A stretch of DNA of 64,000 nucleotides from Halomonas sp. S3-1-1 (lineage in GTDB: Bacteria > Pseudomonadota > Gammaproteobacteria > Pseudomonadales > Halomonadaceae): NCBI RefSeq assembly GCF_023757625.1, contig NZ_JALGBZ010000003.1, positions 248,001 through 312,000 of the forward strand, given 5' to 3'. The notes under the pieces are model-generated. The model saw only the letters and a program-made list of their open reading frames with translations, searched no databases and was not told the origin of the DNA. The position numbers and the translations under genes are program-made. The first letter of the stretch is position 1, and each line of letters begins with the position of its first letter. This document shows positions 35,080-43,740 of the stretch, in pieces.

Positions 35080-36078
35080 ATGGGAGAGAATAACGTGCAG
35101 AATCCGATCATTGTACTGGGTGCAGGACGAATGGGGGAAGGCATCGCGCTTTCGTTCATTCTGGCCGGGCAAGCTGTTGTGCTGGTCGATTTTAAGGCGC
35201 GTGAGCCCGGTGAGCGAGCGCGCTACTACGATCAGGCGCGAAGCCGTTTGACGACAGAGCTTACGTATCTCCGAGATCAGCGGTTGGTACAGACCGAGCA
35301 GATAGCGTCCATGGTGTCGCGTTTGCAATTTACCGACCATCAAGAGGTGGTGGCCCCGATGAGCGGTCGACTGGTGTTCGAAGCCTTACCAGAGATGCGT
35401 GAGCTCAAGCAGAAAGGACTGGTGTGGGCCAGCCAGCAATTGCCGGAGAACGTTGTGATCGCCTCGACGACCTCTACGTTTTTGGTCAGTGAGCTTTCCG
35501 ATTTTGTAACAAATCCCGCGCGTTTCATGAACGCGCACTGGCTCAACCCTGCCCACTTGATGCCATTAGTCGAGGTCAGCCGCAGTACCAAAACCGAGTC
35601 ACGCTATATCGACGAGTTATACGGCGTTCTCAAGAGTATTGGTAAGGTACCTGTCTTATGCGAAGCGGCACCGGGCTACATCGTACCGCGTTTACAAGTC
35701 CTGCTGATGAACGAAGCTGCTCGTCTCGTCGAGGAAGGCGTCGCTAGTGCTGAGGACATTGATGTGGCCATGAGGGTTGGATTAGGTCTGCGCTACTCAG
35801 TGCTTGGCGTGCTGGAGTTTATTGATTGGGGGGGCGGCGACACGCTTTATTATGCCTCAAACTATCTGTGCGAAAACCTCGACGAGCGCTTCAAATCGCC
35901 CGATGTCATTGCTCGTAATATGAAAGAGCAGCGGCGCGGTTTTCAGGATGGGCAGGGCTTTTTTGACTATGCAGGTAGTGACTTGGCGCAACATCGCCGC
36001 CAGCGTTCGGATGATTTTCTCAAGCGGCTGGCGCTTTTAAAGCTCATGCCAGTTGTCGAAGCTCGCCCGAGGTCATAA
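35080..36078 (+). CDS. 3-hydroxyacyl-CoA dehydrogenase family protein
   Basis: A 332-residue 3HCDH-type NAD-dependent dehydrogenase. The cofactor motif VLGAGRMGEGIALSF is at residues ~11-25, then the block FMNAHWLNPAHLMPLVEVS near 148 with the catalytic His, and the second domain with GYIVPRLQVLLMNEAARLVEEG near 200. The EFIDWGGGDTLYYASNYL segment near 247 distinguishes it from the 3HCDH gene at 11154. It lies 9 bp after the octopine-dehydrogenase-like gene, so the two oxidations probably act on related substrates. The true substrate may be a free hydroxy acid. Confidence 0.86.
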   Translation: MGENNVQNPIIVLGAGRMGEGIALSFILAGQAVVLVDFKAREPGERARYYDQARSRLTTELTYLRDQRLVQTEQIASMVSRLQFTDHQEVVAPMSGRLVFEALPEMRELKQKGLVWASQQLPENVVIASTTSTFLVSELSDFVTNPARFMNAHWLNPAHLMPLVEVSRSTKTESRYIDELYGVLKSIGKVPVLCEAAPGYIVPRLQVLLMNEAARLVEEGVASAEDIDVAMRVGLGLRYSVLGVLEFIDWGGGDTLYYASNYLCENLDERFKSPDVIARNMKEQRRGFQDGQGFFDYAGSDLAQHRRQRSDDFLKRLALLKLMPVVEARPRS

Positions 36079-36101
36079 GGGCGCCCAAGGGGAGTGGAGT
36101 C

Positions 36102-37169
36102 ATGAAAAGCCGTAAGTGGATAGGCAGATTATCGCTGTTGGTCGCTGCTGTCACCTTGGCAGGATGTAGCGATCGTGAAGATGAAAGTTCAGCCAGCACG
36201 CGCGACGAGAGTCCAGAGGTGATCAAGCTCAGTTACGCTTTCTTTGCACCCGCCCAGAGCTTTCCGGCAATACAGATGGAGCGCTGGGCGAATGAAATTA
36301 GCGAGCGCACCAATGGCCGTGTGGAGGTCGCGCTGTTTCCTGGGGGGACTCTGCTAAGCGCCAATAACATGTACGATGGAGTGCTGAACGGCGTGGCTGA
36401 CATTGGACTTTCAGCAACCTCCTATGAGCCTGGGCGTTTTCCCTTGATCAATCTGACCGGGAGCCTGACAGGTCAAAACGTTAACTCTGAAATTGCCAGT
36501 CGAACGGTCTATCAGCTCATCCAGGAGTATGGCCAACAGATGACAGGATTGGAGGGTTTCAAGGTCATTACGGCCTTTACCTCAGAGCCTGCCTATCTAC
36601 AAACCATAGAGCCGGTGCGCCACCTGGAGGATGCACAGGGACTGGAGATTAGGATTTCAGGTGATAACTCCAGAGCTCTGGACGCCTTGGGTATGACTGC
36701 CGTCGGCATGTCTCAGGCAGAGACCGGCGAGGCATTGCAGGCCGGGATCATTGATGGGTACGCGTCTTCTCGCGAAGTACTAATGGATTTGCAGTTTGCT
36801 CGTACTGTCAAATATGTAACCGATTATCCATTGACGAATACCATCTTCGCCGCGGTGATGACGCAGGAAAAATGGGAATCGCTACCTACACAGGTGCAGG
36901 AGGTGATGGAAGAACTGGCACCTGAAATGGCCGCGTTCACTGGACAGTATCTGGATGAGCAGATTCAGCGCTCCTTGGAGTGGTCGCAAGCTGAAGAAGG
37001 GGTCGAGATCATCTCGCTTTCGGAAGAAGAGGCGGCTCGATGGGGCGAACGATTGGCGCCGGTAAATGACGCGATTCTTGACGGTGCAGAAGCACAAGGT
37101 TTGCCAGCTCGCGAGCTTGAGACACGCATGAAGGAGCTCTTTAACACTTATCGTGACGAGCTCCTTTAA
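36102..37169 (+). CDS. TRAP transporter substrate-binding lipoprotein (DctP), paralog 3, orphan
   Basis: A 355-residue DctP protein with a lipobox, LAGC, putting the lipidated Cys at residue 22, so it is membrane-anchored where its two paralogs are free in the periplasm. The mature part opens after a short acidic Ser-rich linker with IKLSYAFFAPAQSFPAIQMERW and has LFPGGTLLSANNMYDGVLNGVADIGL. It is the last gene of the dehydrogenase operon (23-bp gap), with no DctQM of its own. A tethered receptor sharing the DctQM pair at 16728-18490 is the simplest model. Confidence 0.9.
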   Translation: MKSRKWIGRLSLLVAAVTLAGCSDREDESSASTRDESPEVIKLSYAFFAPAQSFPAIQMERWANEISERTNGRVEVALFPGGTLLSANNMYDGVLNGVADIGLSATSYEPGRFPLINLTGSLTGQNVNSEIASRTVYQLIQEYGQQMTGLEGFKVITAFTSEPAYLQTIEPVRHLEDAQGLEIRISGDNSRALDALGMTAVGMSQAETGEALQAGIIDGYASSREVLMDLQFARTVKYVTDYPLTNTIFAAVMTQEKWESLPTQVQEVMEELAPEMAAFTGQYLDEQIQRSLEWSQAEEGVEIISLSEEEAARWGERLAPVNDAILDGAEAQGLPARELETRMKELFNTYRDELL

Positions 37170-37187
37170 CATAGAATAGAAGTTAGC

Positions 37188-38177
37188 TCACGCCGTGTGG
37201 TGATCATTGGTGTATAAGGTCTGTACCGGCGTGATGCCATATACTTTTTTATACCGACTAGCGAAATGTCCGGGGTTGTTAATACCATGCTGCAGTACGA
37301 TATCGGTCACGCGGGTACCAGGGCGTGCATTAACCAGCGTTTCGTGCACGCTTTGCATACGCTGTTGGATAAGGTAAGCCTTGGGTGAAAGCCCCACAAA
37401 TCGCTGGAAGCCATATTGCAGTGTGCGTGTCGAGACTTGAGCATGGTGCGCTAGTGTTTCAAGCGTGATCTCTTGACTCAGATGCTGATCCATATACTGT
37501 TTGGCTTTTTTTACATGGCGAGGCAATAACGATGTATCCAGCTGAAGACGTTGACTGTAATTATGTTTGAAGAGCCCAAGTAGACTGTCATAAAGATAAT
37601 CTTCCATTCGCTTTAACTGCTCCGCTGCGGTGGACGAATGAAGGTGAAAATCCGATAGGCTGGCAAAATATCTGATGGTATTGAGCAAAAAGTCGGTGGC
37701 GGGTGAGTAGCTAGGGGCATAGTGCTCAAAGATTAGCGGAAAAGAAATCGGCTGTTGGAGCCGGTGGGCTAGCCGCTGCTCCAGCCGGTGGCGAGGAATA
37801 CGCATGATAATGTTATGGCAGTGCTGCGTAGTTTGAATCAGGGCCCTTTGGCAGGGTGAGCTCACGGTAACCCCACCGCGCACCATATCGATCTTTTGAT
37901 CGGGATACACAATCTTCCCTTGGCCTTCAAGCGTCACACGAAATAGGTAAACGTTGGATTCCGCCTCTGGGTCAATTTCGACATCGGCCCCATATTGCAA
38001 CTCGATAATCGACAGCTGATCGAAGCTGATCGCACTCATCTTGGAGGACAGCGGTTGACCGTCGAACAAGCGCATATGGTGTGGGCACAGGTAGTGGGCA
38101 ACACGCTCTCTAATGGTATCTTGAGAGTCAGTGTGAAGAACCCCGTGTTTTTGCAGTATAAACGACGTTGTCGCCAC
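37188..38177 (-). CDS. AraC-family transcriptional regulator (XylS-like)
   Basis: A 329-residue regulator with an N-terminal AraC-binding-like domain (YLFRVTLEGQGKIVYPDQKIDMVRGGVTVSSP, residues ~77-108) and a C-terminal AraC/XylS helix-turn-helix pair (ITLETLAHHAQVSTRTLQYGFQRFVGLSPKAYL; VTDIVLQHGINNPGHFASRYKKVYG). The start is a GTG at 38177 with AGAGG 6 nt before. The domain pairing is that of activators of aromatic-acid operons. It lies between the dehydrogenase operon (convergent) and iacR (divergent) and may control either the transporters or cat genes. Confidence 0.85.
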   Translation of the reverse strand: MATTSFILQKHGVLHTDSQDTIRERVAHYLCPHHMRLFDGQPLSSKMSAISFDQLSIIELQYGADVEIDPEAESNVYLFRVTLEGQGKIVYPDQKIDMVRGGVTVSSPCQRALIQTTQHCHNIIMRIPRHRLEQRLAHRLQQPISFPLIFEHYAPSYSPATDFLLNTIRYFASLSDFHLHSSTAAEQLKRMEDYLYDSLLGLFKHNYSQRLQLDTSLLPRHVKKAKQYMDQHLSQEITLETLAHHAQVSTRTLQYGFQRFVGLSPKAYLIQQRMQSVHETLVNARPGTRVTDIVLQHGINNPGHFASRYKKVYGITPVQTLYTNDHHTA

Positions 38178-38335
38178 GTTTCACCTCTAAGGATTGACCT
38201 TGTTGATACATGTGAAAGGTGAGTTGGCGTGCCACCTACAGCGTCGAAGACCAACCCCCTTTCCACGGTCGCCTCCGCTTACACTGTATGGGTTATATGC
38301 TAGAATAATCTACTACTTTCTGGGATGGCATATAT

Positions 38336-38812
38336 ATGGTGGACAAGGAAGGACTATCCTCTTCGTTTTTTCCTCTTTCCGATGATTTTCGATCACGCGA
38401 TTTCCCTTTTTATTGGGTTGCACGGTTGAACGCAAAGCATGGAGCAGATGTTGACTCACTGCTAAAACCACATGGGCTGAGTTCATCGAAATGGCGAATC
38501 TTGATGATTTTGCATGAGCATGGGCGTCTGAGTATGTCTGATATTTCAGTACATGCTGTTGCCAAGCTATCAACCATTACCAAGACGATTTATCGTATGC
38601 AGGAAGCAGGTTTATTGATAACCGAAATTAGCTCTCAGGATGGGCGTGTTACGGAAGTTGATATTACTTCTTTCGGAGAGGAAAAGTTAGATATTGCGAG
38701 GCAGGTTACAAGCAGGCTAGTGGAAAAAGCGTTTAGCGATTTTAGCAAGCAAGAAATTATTTATATTAATCAATGCTTGAGTAAAATGTTTCATAATCTT
38801 AATGCTATATAG
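38336..38812 (+). CDS. iacR: MarR-family regulator, probable IacR
   Basis: A 158-residue winged-helix regulator: LLKPHGLSSSKWRILMILHEHGRLSMSDISVHAVAKLSTITKTIYRMQEAGLL covers the DNA-binding part and RVTEVDITSFGEEKL the wing. Iac loci are controlled by a MarR-type IacR that is relieved by IAA, and no other MarR gene is present here, so IacR is the natural candidate. It is ~6 kb from the iac genes. It diverges from the AraC gene across 158 bp. No operator can be assigned with certainty. Confidence 0.68.
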   Translation: MVDKEGLSSSFFPLSDDFRSRDFPFYWVARLNAKHGADVDSLLKPHGLSSSKWRILMILHEHGRLSMSDISVHAVAKLSTITKTIYRMQEAGLLITEISSQDGRVTEVDITSFGEEKLDIARQVTSRLVEKAFSDFSKQEIIYINQCLSKMFHNLNAI

Positions 38813-38964
38813 ATTGATTGTAAATATATATTTGAGTATGAGTTGTTCGCTTTAGGGGTTGTTTTAGTAGCGTGGGTGTTTTTATAGTTCAATTGACTAG
38901 GGCATGTAGTATGCTTTAAAAGTATAAAATGCCTCTTTTGTTCTGGAATAAAGCAGAGTTGCCC

Positions 38965-39786
38965 ATGTCTCGTCCTTGTATTATCTGCGTCGCTATTACC
39001 GGCAGTGTGCCCCGTAAAGAGAACAATCCGGCCGTACCCATTACGGTACAAGAGCAGGTGGAAAGCACCCAAGCCGCGTTCGAGGCGGGAGCTGCTATTG
39101 CTCATTGCCACGTGCGTCACAATGATCAAACGCCTTCATCTGATCCGGAGAAGTTTGCCCGGTTGATGGAGGGGCTCAAAAAGCATTGTCCCGGCATGAT
39201 TATACAGCTCTCGACCGGGGGGCGTTCCGGCGCCGGCGAAGCACGCGGCGCGATGCTGTCGCTAAAACCGGATATGGCCAGCCTTTCGGTAGGCTCCAAC
39301 AATTTCCCTAACCGCGTATACGAGAACTCGCCGCAACTAGTGGACTGGCTAGCCGATGAGATGCTCAAGTATGGTGTTAAGCCTGAGGTCGAAGCCTTTG
39401 ATTTATCGCATATCCATCAGGCGGTGACGCTCTCCAAACAGGGTAAGCTTAAAACACCACTCTATGTGCAGTTTGTTATGGGCGTGAAGAACGCAATGCC
39501 TGCGGACAAGCCCACGTTTGATTTTTATATCGAGACGCTCAAACGTTTGGCACCTGATGCTCAGTGGTGTGGTGCCGGTATTGGCGCTAACCAATATCTT
39601 CTGAACGAGTGGTCGATTGCTGCAGGTGGGCATACGCGTACGGGGCTTGAGGACAACGTTCGTTTGGACCGCGATACGCTGGCGTCCTCCAACGCGGCGT
39701 TGGTCAAGCGCACCGTTGCGCTATGTACCAAGTACCAGCGACCGGTAGCTAGCTGGCAGCAGGCGCGCGAGATATTGGGGTTATAA
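38965..39786 (+). CDS. Beta-keto acid cleavage enzyme (BKACE, DUF849)
   Basis: A 273-residue BKACE-family protein. These Zn enzymes cleave a beta-keto acid with acetyl-CoA to give acetoacetate and a new acyl-CoA. The metal-binding HCHVR motif is at residues ~46-50, TGGRSGAGEARG near 86, and PEVEAFDLSHI near 143, all at the usual positions of a TIM barrel. ATG 38965 follows AGAG; a more upstream start lacks an SD. It stands alone between iacR and catB. Its beta-keto acid may come from a hydroxy acid oxidised by the 3HCDH-type enzymes nearby, as in carnitine degradation. Confidence 0.88.
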   Translation: MSRPCIICVAITGSVPRKENNPAVPITVQEQVESTQAAFEAGAAIAHCHVRHNDQTPSSDPEKFARLMEGLKKHCPGMIIQLSTGGRSGAGEARGAMLSLKPDMASLSVGSNNFPNRVYENSPQLVDWLADEMLKYGVKPEVEAFDLSHIHQAVTLSKQGKLKTPLYVQFVMGVKNAMPADKPTFDFYIETLKRLAPDAQWCGAGIGANQYLLNEWSIAAGGHTRTGLEDNVRLDRDTLASSNAALVKRTVALCTKYQRPVASWQQAREILGL

Positions 39787-40244
39787 AAGGCATGTAACGA
39801 TATTGAGCGCTGACCAAGCGCTCAGTGACAGCGCTAGACTATCCTTTGGTCGTAATAGATAAATTTTGGTTGTTTATTTAAAGCTCAAGCCTTTTTATAG
39901 GAAAGGCGAATTTTTATTTTAAGTTATTAATATCCAAAAAATAATCTGGAAAAGCTATATTTCAGTAAAGCAGTCGGCAATTTTGCAAAAAGGCTACGCT
40001 AATGTGGCGCAACAAATAGTCCAACAGTCATTTTGGGCCAAAAAGATCGTTTTCAGGATTTTTAAAAACCTCAATTTTAGCCACTTATGATGCGCCAACA
40101 CTATCTATACGCTTGGACCGGATTAGTGTGAGTACACAGTTATACCTCTCCGGTATAGCTAGGCACTCAAACAATATTGGTTTTGGCTGATAGCGCCACT
40201 CACACTGCTAGTCAGTGAACTGATCGCATTACGCCGGAGCTTCC
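39787..40244. other. AT-rich gap before catB with hairpin and operator
   Basis: A 458-bp intergenic stretch with no gene. A hairpin follows the BKACE gene: TGAGCGCT (39804-39811) pairs with AGCGCTCA (39817-39824), with no T-tract. The middle is very AT-rich. The CatM/BenM-type site at 40142-40156 is in the last part, about 90 bp before catB. Confidence 0.55.
40142..40156. promoter_or_regulatory. CatM/BenM-type operator upstream of catB
   Basis: ATAC-CTCTCCG-GTAT is an exact fit to the ATAC-N7-GTAT consensus known for the LysR regulators CatM and BenM of Acinetobacter. It sits 88 bp before the catB start, where a recognition site for activation by cis,cis-muconate would be. A CatM/BenM-like gene lies at 42837-43739 and has the same type of site at its own start. 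Confidence 0.8.
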
Positions 40245-41363
40245 ATGTCAACCGTCATACAACACATTGAGACGCTACTAGTTGATCTGCCGACTATCCG
40301 TCCCCACAAACTCTCCATGACAACCATGGCCTGCCAGACCATGGTTATCGTGCGTATGCGTCACTCCGACGGTATAGAAGGTCTTGGGGAAGGCACCACC
40401 ATAGGGGGCTTGGCCTACGGCCCGGAGAGCCCGGAAAGCATCAAGCGCAATATCGACACTTACTTGGCCCCCCTGCTGATTGGTCAGCCTTCCCACAATG
40501 TTCACGCCCTACGCACGCAGTTAAACCGGCATGCTCGTGGCAATATGATCGCTAAATCTGCACTCGAAACGGCCCTTCTGGACGCCCACGGAAAGCGCTT
40601 GGGGCTGAGTGTCTCCGAGCTTCTTGGTGGTCCTCAGCAGGTGCATCTTCCCGTGCTATGGACGCTGGCTAGCGGCGATACCGCCAAGGATATCGACGAA
40701 GCGCAGTTGCGATTGGAGCAGCGCCGGCACTGCGATTTTAAATTAAAAATCGGTGCTAACCCGGTCGACCAGGACGTTCGTCATGTGGCGGCGATTAAGG
40801 AGGCGCTCGGGGAGCGTGCCAGTGTGCGCGTCGACGTCAACCAGGCTTGGGACGAATCTACGGCAGTGCGTGGTATTCAGGCCCTTCAAGAAGCGGGTAT
40901 TGAGCTGATCGAACAGCCCATTCACGCCAGCGAGCAGGCTGGCCTGGTGCGTCTGGCCAACCGCTTCAATGTCCCCATGTTGGCAGACGAAGCAGTTCAG
41001 GATGCCCGCGACGGACTGGATCTCGTCTGCCGCGGCTTTAGCGGTGCTTTTGCACTTAAGCTTGCCAAATCTGGGGGTATATATGGTGCCCTGGAGCTGG
41101 CACATATCGCCCAAGCTGCCGGTATTGGCTTATATGGCGGCACGCTCTTGGAAGGCACGATTGGCACGGCCGCCTCACTTCATGCTTGGTCCATCCTTCC
41201 CGAGATGACTTGGGGAACTGAGATGTTCGGCCCACTCTTACAAAAAGACGATATCGTCGTCGAGCCACTTAATTACACCGAGTTTGGTGTTGATGTACCT
41301 AAAGGGCCGGGTCTGGGTGTGATCCTGGATGAGGATAAGTTAGCCCACTATTCACGCCGATAA
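40245..41363 (+). CDS. catB: Muconate cycloisomerase
   Basis: A 372-residue enolase-superfamily enzyme that cyclises cis,cis-muconate to muconolactone. The catalytic KxK is K166/K168 in FKLKIG, metal ligands are D197 (RVDVNQ), E223 (LIEQPI) and D248 (MLADEA), and the opposite-face Lys is K272 (LKLAKSG). Length and motif spacing match the bacterial CatB. First gene of catBCA, with gaps of 56 and 62 bp to the next genes. It processes catechol cleavage product from CatA, the end of the iac route. Confidence 0.96.
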   Translation: MSTVIQHIETLLVDLPTIRPHKLSMTTMACQTMVIVRMRHSDGIEGLGEGTTIGGLAYGPESPESIKRNIDTYLAPLLIGQPSHNVHALRTQLNRHARGNMIAKSALETALLDAHGKRLGLSVSELLGGPQQVHLPVLWTLASGDTAKDIDEAQLRLEQRRHCDFKLKIGANPVDQDVRHVAAIKEALGERASVRVDVNQAWDESTAVRGIQALQEAGIELIEQPIHASEQAGLVRLANRFNVPMLADEAVQDARDGLDLVCRGFSGAFALKLAKSGGIYGALELAHIAQAAGIGLYGGTLLEGTIGTAASLHAWSILPEMTWGTEMFGPLLQKDDIVVEPLNYTEFGVDVPKGPGLGVILDEDKLAHYSRR

Positions 41364-41419
41364 CCGTCGCGCTTAAGTCGTCTGCGCTAAGCGCAACCGG
41401 AAAGAGAAAGGAGATACGG

Positions 41420-41710
41420 ATGCTATTTCAAGTAGAGATGACCGTTAAGCTACCCCCTGAGATGCCCGCTGAGCAGGCGGCCAGTATCAAATTAACAGAG
41501 AAAGAGTACTCGCAAGAACTACAGCACCAGGGTAAGTGGCGCCACTTATGGCGGGTCGCCGGTAGTTACTCCAATGTCAGTATTTTCGACGTTGAAGACA
41601 ATACGGAACTGCAAGAGCTCGTTAGCAACCTCCCGTTATTTCCGTACATGGAAATCAGCGTCAAACCCTTGTGCCGTCACCCTTCCTCCATTCGCGAAGA
41701 CGACAACTGA
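41420..41710 (+). CDS. catC: Muconolactone delta-isomerase
   Basis: A 96-residue muconolactone isomerase, forming beta-ketoadipate enol-lactone. GKWRHLWRVAGSYSN in the middle and LCRHPSSIREDD at the C-terminus are the family signature. It is in the usual place between catB and catA, with AGGAG at 7 nt before the start. A second copy, about 72% identical, is at 8946-9236. The enol-lactone hydrolase (catD/pcaD) is not in the window. Confidence 0.96.
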   Translation: MLFQVEMTVKLPPEMPAEQAASIKLTEKEYSQELQHQGKWRHLWRVAGSYSNVSIFDVEDNTELQELVSNLPLFPYMEISVKPLCRHPSSIREDDN

Positions 41711-41772
41711 GACAGCACTAACCAAGCCATCTTGATTAAAAATACAACTCTATAATAATTGAGGATTCTGAC

Positions 41773-42744
41773 ATGACCGTAAAAATTTTCGATACGCCAG
41801 ACGTACAGAACTTTATTAACAAGGTTGCTGGTCTCGATCAGTCCGGCGGCAGCGAGCGCGCCAAGCAAATCGTGCAGCGCTTGGTCGGTGATCTGTTCAA
41901 ACTGATCGACGATTTCGACATCACCGAAGAAGAGTACTGGGCGGGCGTTAATCTGCTTAACGCGCTGGGTAGTCAGACACAGTTCGGGCTGCTCTCGCCT
42001 GGACTTGGGTTCGACCATTTCCTGGATATGCGCCACGACGCTATCGACGCTGAAGCGCACCGTACAGGCGGTACTCCGCGCACCATCGAAGGCCCGCTCT
42101 ACGTGGCCGGCGCCCCGGAAGCCGAAAGTTTCGCGCGCATGGATGATGAAGGTACTGAGGGCGAAACCATGTGGTTGACTGGCCAAGTGCGCGATGTGGA
42201 CGGCACGCCGATCGCCGGGGCCAAGGTCGAGATCTGGCACGCCAATGATAAGGGCGGCTACTCGTTCTTTGACCCATCGCAGTCCGAGTACAACCTGCGC
42301 CGCACGATTTACACCGACAGCGATGGTCGCTATACCGCCCGCAGCATTATTCCTTCCGGCTATGGGGTGCCCGAAGGCGCGCCCACTGATGTTGTACTCA
42401 AGTCGCTCGGCCGCCACGGCGAACGCCCGGCTCACATCCACTACTTCGTTTCCGCTCCGGGACATCAGCATCTGACTACCCAGATCAACCTGGCGGGTGA
42501 CCCCTATACCTTCGATGACTTTGCCTTCGCTACCCGCGAAGAGCTAGTCATTCCTGCAGAGCATATCGAAGACCCAGCGGAAATTTCTAAGCGCGAACTG
42601 GACGGCCCATTTTCTCAAGTGGTGTTTGATGTCGAGCTGACCTCGGCCAAAGATCTCGCGCTTCAAACGCGTCACCCCCGGGCGCGCGCCAAAGAGGACG
42701 AGCATGATCTAGCTAGCCAGTTAGCGGGTACTGCCAAGGTATAG
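41773..42744 (+). CDS. catA: Catechol 1,2-dioxygenase
   Basis: A 323-residue intradiol dioxygenase that opens catechol to cis,cis-muconate using Fe(III). The N-terminal dimerisation helices (residues ~1-100) are followed by the catalytic beta domain with EGPLYVAGAP near 107. Iron ligands are the Tyr in GGYSFFDP (~164), the Tyr in SIIPSGYGVP (~198) and the two His in RPAHIHYFVSAPGH (~222, 224). It follows catC by 62 bp. It converges on the LysR gene over a hairpin. Confidence 0.96.
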   Translation: MTVKIFDTPDVQNFINKVAGLDQSGGSERAKQIVQRLVGDLFKLIDDFDITEEEYWAGVNLLNALGSQTQFGLLSPGLGFDHFLDMRHDAIDAEAHRTGGTPRTIEGPLYVAGAPEAESFARMDDEGTEGETMWLTGQVRDVDGTPIAGAKVEIWHANDKGGYSFFDPSQSEYNLRRTIYTDSDGRYTARSIIPSGYGVPEGAPTDVVLKSLGRHGERPAHIHYFVSAPGHQHLTTQINLAGDPYTFDDFAFATREELVIPAEHIEDPAEISKRELDGPFSQVVFDVELTSAKDLALQTRHPRARAKEDEHDLASQLAGTAKV

Positions 42745-42785
42745 ATATAGTTTTATATCAATAGCTTTGGTTGTCACTTGGAGGT

Positions 42786-42824
42786 CGCACTAGTCTGGCT
42801 GCGGGTCATATGCAGACTAGTGCG
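42786..42824. terminator. Hairpin between catA and the LysR gene
   Basis: CGCACTAGTCTG (42786-42797) pairs perfectly with CAGACTAGTGCG (42813-42824), 15-nt loop, in the 92-bp gap between convergent genes. There is no T-tract on either strand, so it may act as a two-way pause or terminator helped by Rho. Confidence 0.65.
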
Positions 42825-42836
42825 TAACACTAATGA

Positions 42837-43739
42837 TTAGGGATATCGACCTTTGAGGCGATCATCAACCAGCTTGTTTAAAATAGTAGTCGCTTCCCTC
42901 ATGAGAGCGGAGGGTTTCTCATGGCGGCGGCGACTACAAAGAACAGGCGAGGTAATGTTTTTATCGGCCAAGGGAATATAAGAAATACCGTCCCGTTGTA
43001 CACGTTTTACTTCTTCTGGTACCAGAGTTATTCCAATCCCTGAGGCGACTAAACTTAACGCTGTTTGAACCTCGTTCGCCTCTTGCAATACATTTGCTTT
43101 TAAACCCTGGCGACGGAAAATACCCAGCACCATATCGGCAAAGCTGGGTCGCGGTTTTGCAGGAAAAAGAATAAGCGAATAATTTGCAAGATCAGCACAG
43201 GTAGGGGAGGAGCCTTCAAGTGGATGCCCACTAGGAACGGCGGCGATCAGTGGCTCATTAAAAAGTAGTTCCTGCTCAATATCTGGGTCATCAATTCGAA
43301 GACGGCCAAAACCGATGTCAATGCGTCCTGACTTGAGCGCGTGCACTTGCTGAACTGTCGTGAGCTCCGCTAATGATATTTCTATGTTATCGAGTTGGCG
43401 TAAATCTCGTACAAGCATCGGTATCTGGCCATAAAAGATTGAGGGCACAAACCCAATACCAAAAAGAGATCGCTTGCTACGAGCCATGTGGCGCGTGGAA
43501 TCGATAGTGACGTTTACTTTTTCCAGAATTTCTATAGCGCGTTGTTGAAAAAAGATGCCTGGCTGGGTCAAACGTAATCCCCGAGACCCTCGCTCGAAAA
43601 GCTCAGCGCCTACTTCTTGCTCCAGCTGTTTAATCTGACGGGAAAGCGGCGGCTGAGACATATGAAGCCGCTCGGCGGCACAGGTGAAATTCAACTCCTC
43701 CGCCACAACGCAAAAGTACCTCAGGTGGCGTAGCTCCAT
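42837..43739 (-). CDS. LysR-type regulator of the cat genes (CatM/BenM-like)
   Basis: A 300-residue LysR protein with an N-terminal winged helix (MELRHLRYFCVVAEELNFTCAAERLHMSQPPLSRQ) and a C-terminal effector domain containing GRIDIGFGRLRIDDPDIEQELL, the segment that in CatM/BenM contacts the effector pocket region. It fits regulators activated by cis,cis-muconate. ATG 43739 follows GGGAGG. An exact ATAC-N7-GTAT site (43741-43755) overlaps that SD, so it should repress its own expression. It is convergent with catA rather than next to catB. Confidence 0.88.
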   Translation of the reverse strand: MELRHLRYFCVVAEELNFTCAAERLHMSQPPLSRQIKQLEQEVGAELFERGSRGLRLTQPGIFFQQRAIEILEKVNVTIDSTRHMARSKRSLFGIGFVPSIFYGQIPMLVRDLRQLDNIEISLAELTTVQQVHALKSGRIDIGFGRLRIDDPDIEQELLFNEPLIAAVPSGHPLEGSSPTCADLANYSLILFPAKPRPSFADMVLGIFRRQGLKANVLQEANEVQTALSLVASGIGITLVPEEVKRVQRDGISYIPLADKNITSPVLCSRRRHEKPSALMREATTILNKLVDDRLKGRYP

Positions 43740-43740
43740 G

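Noticed and set aside
35080..39786. A carnitine degradation cluster (dehydrogenase, BKACE, AraC)
   Set aside because: The 3HCDH-type protein is not clearly carnitine dehydrogenase, the thioesterase is missing, the AraC protein is not the GATase-type CdhR, and the genes are split by other units.
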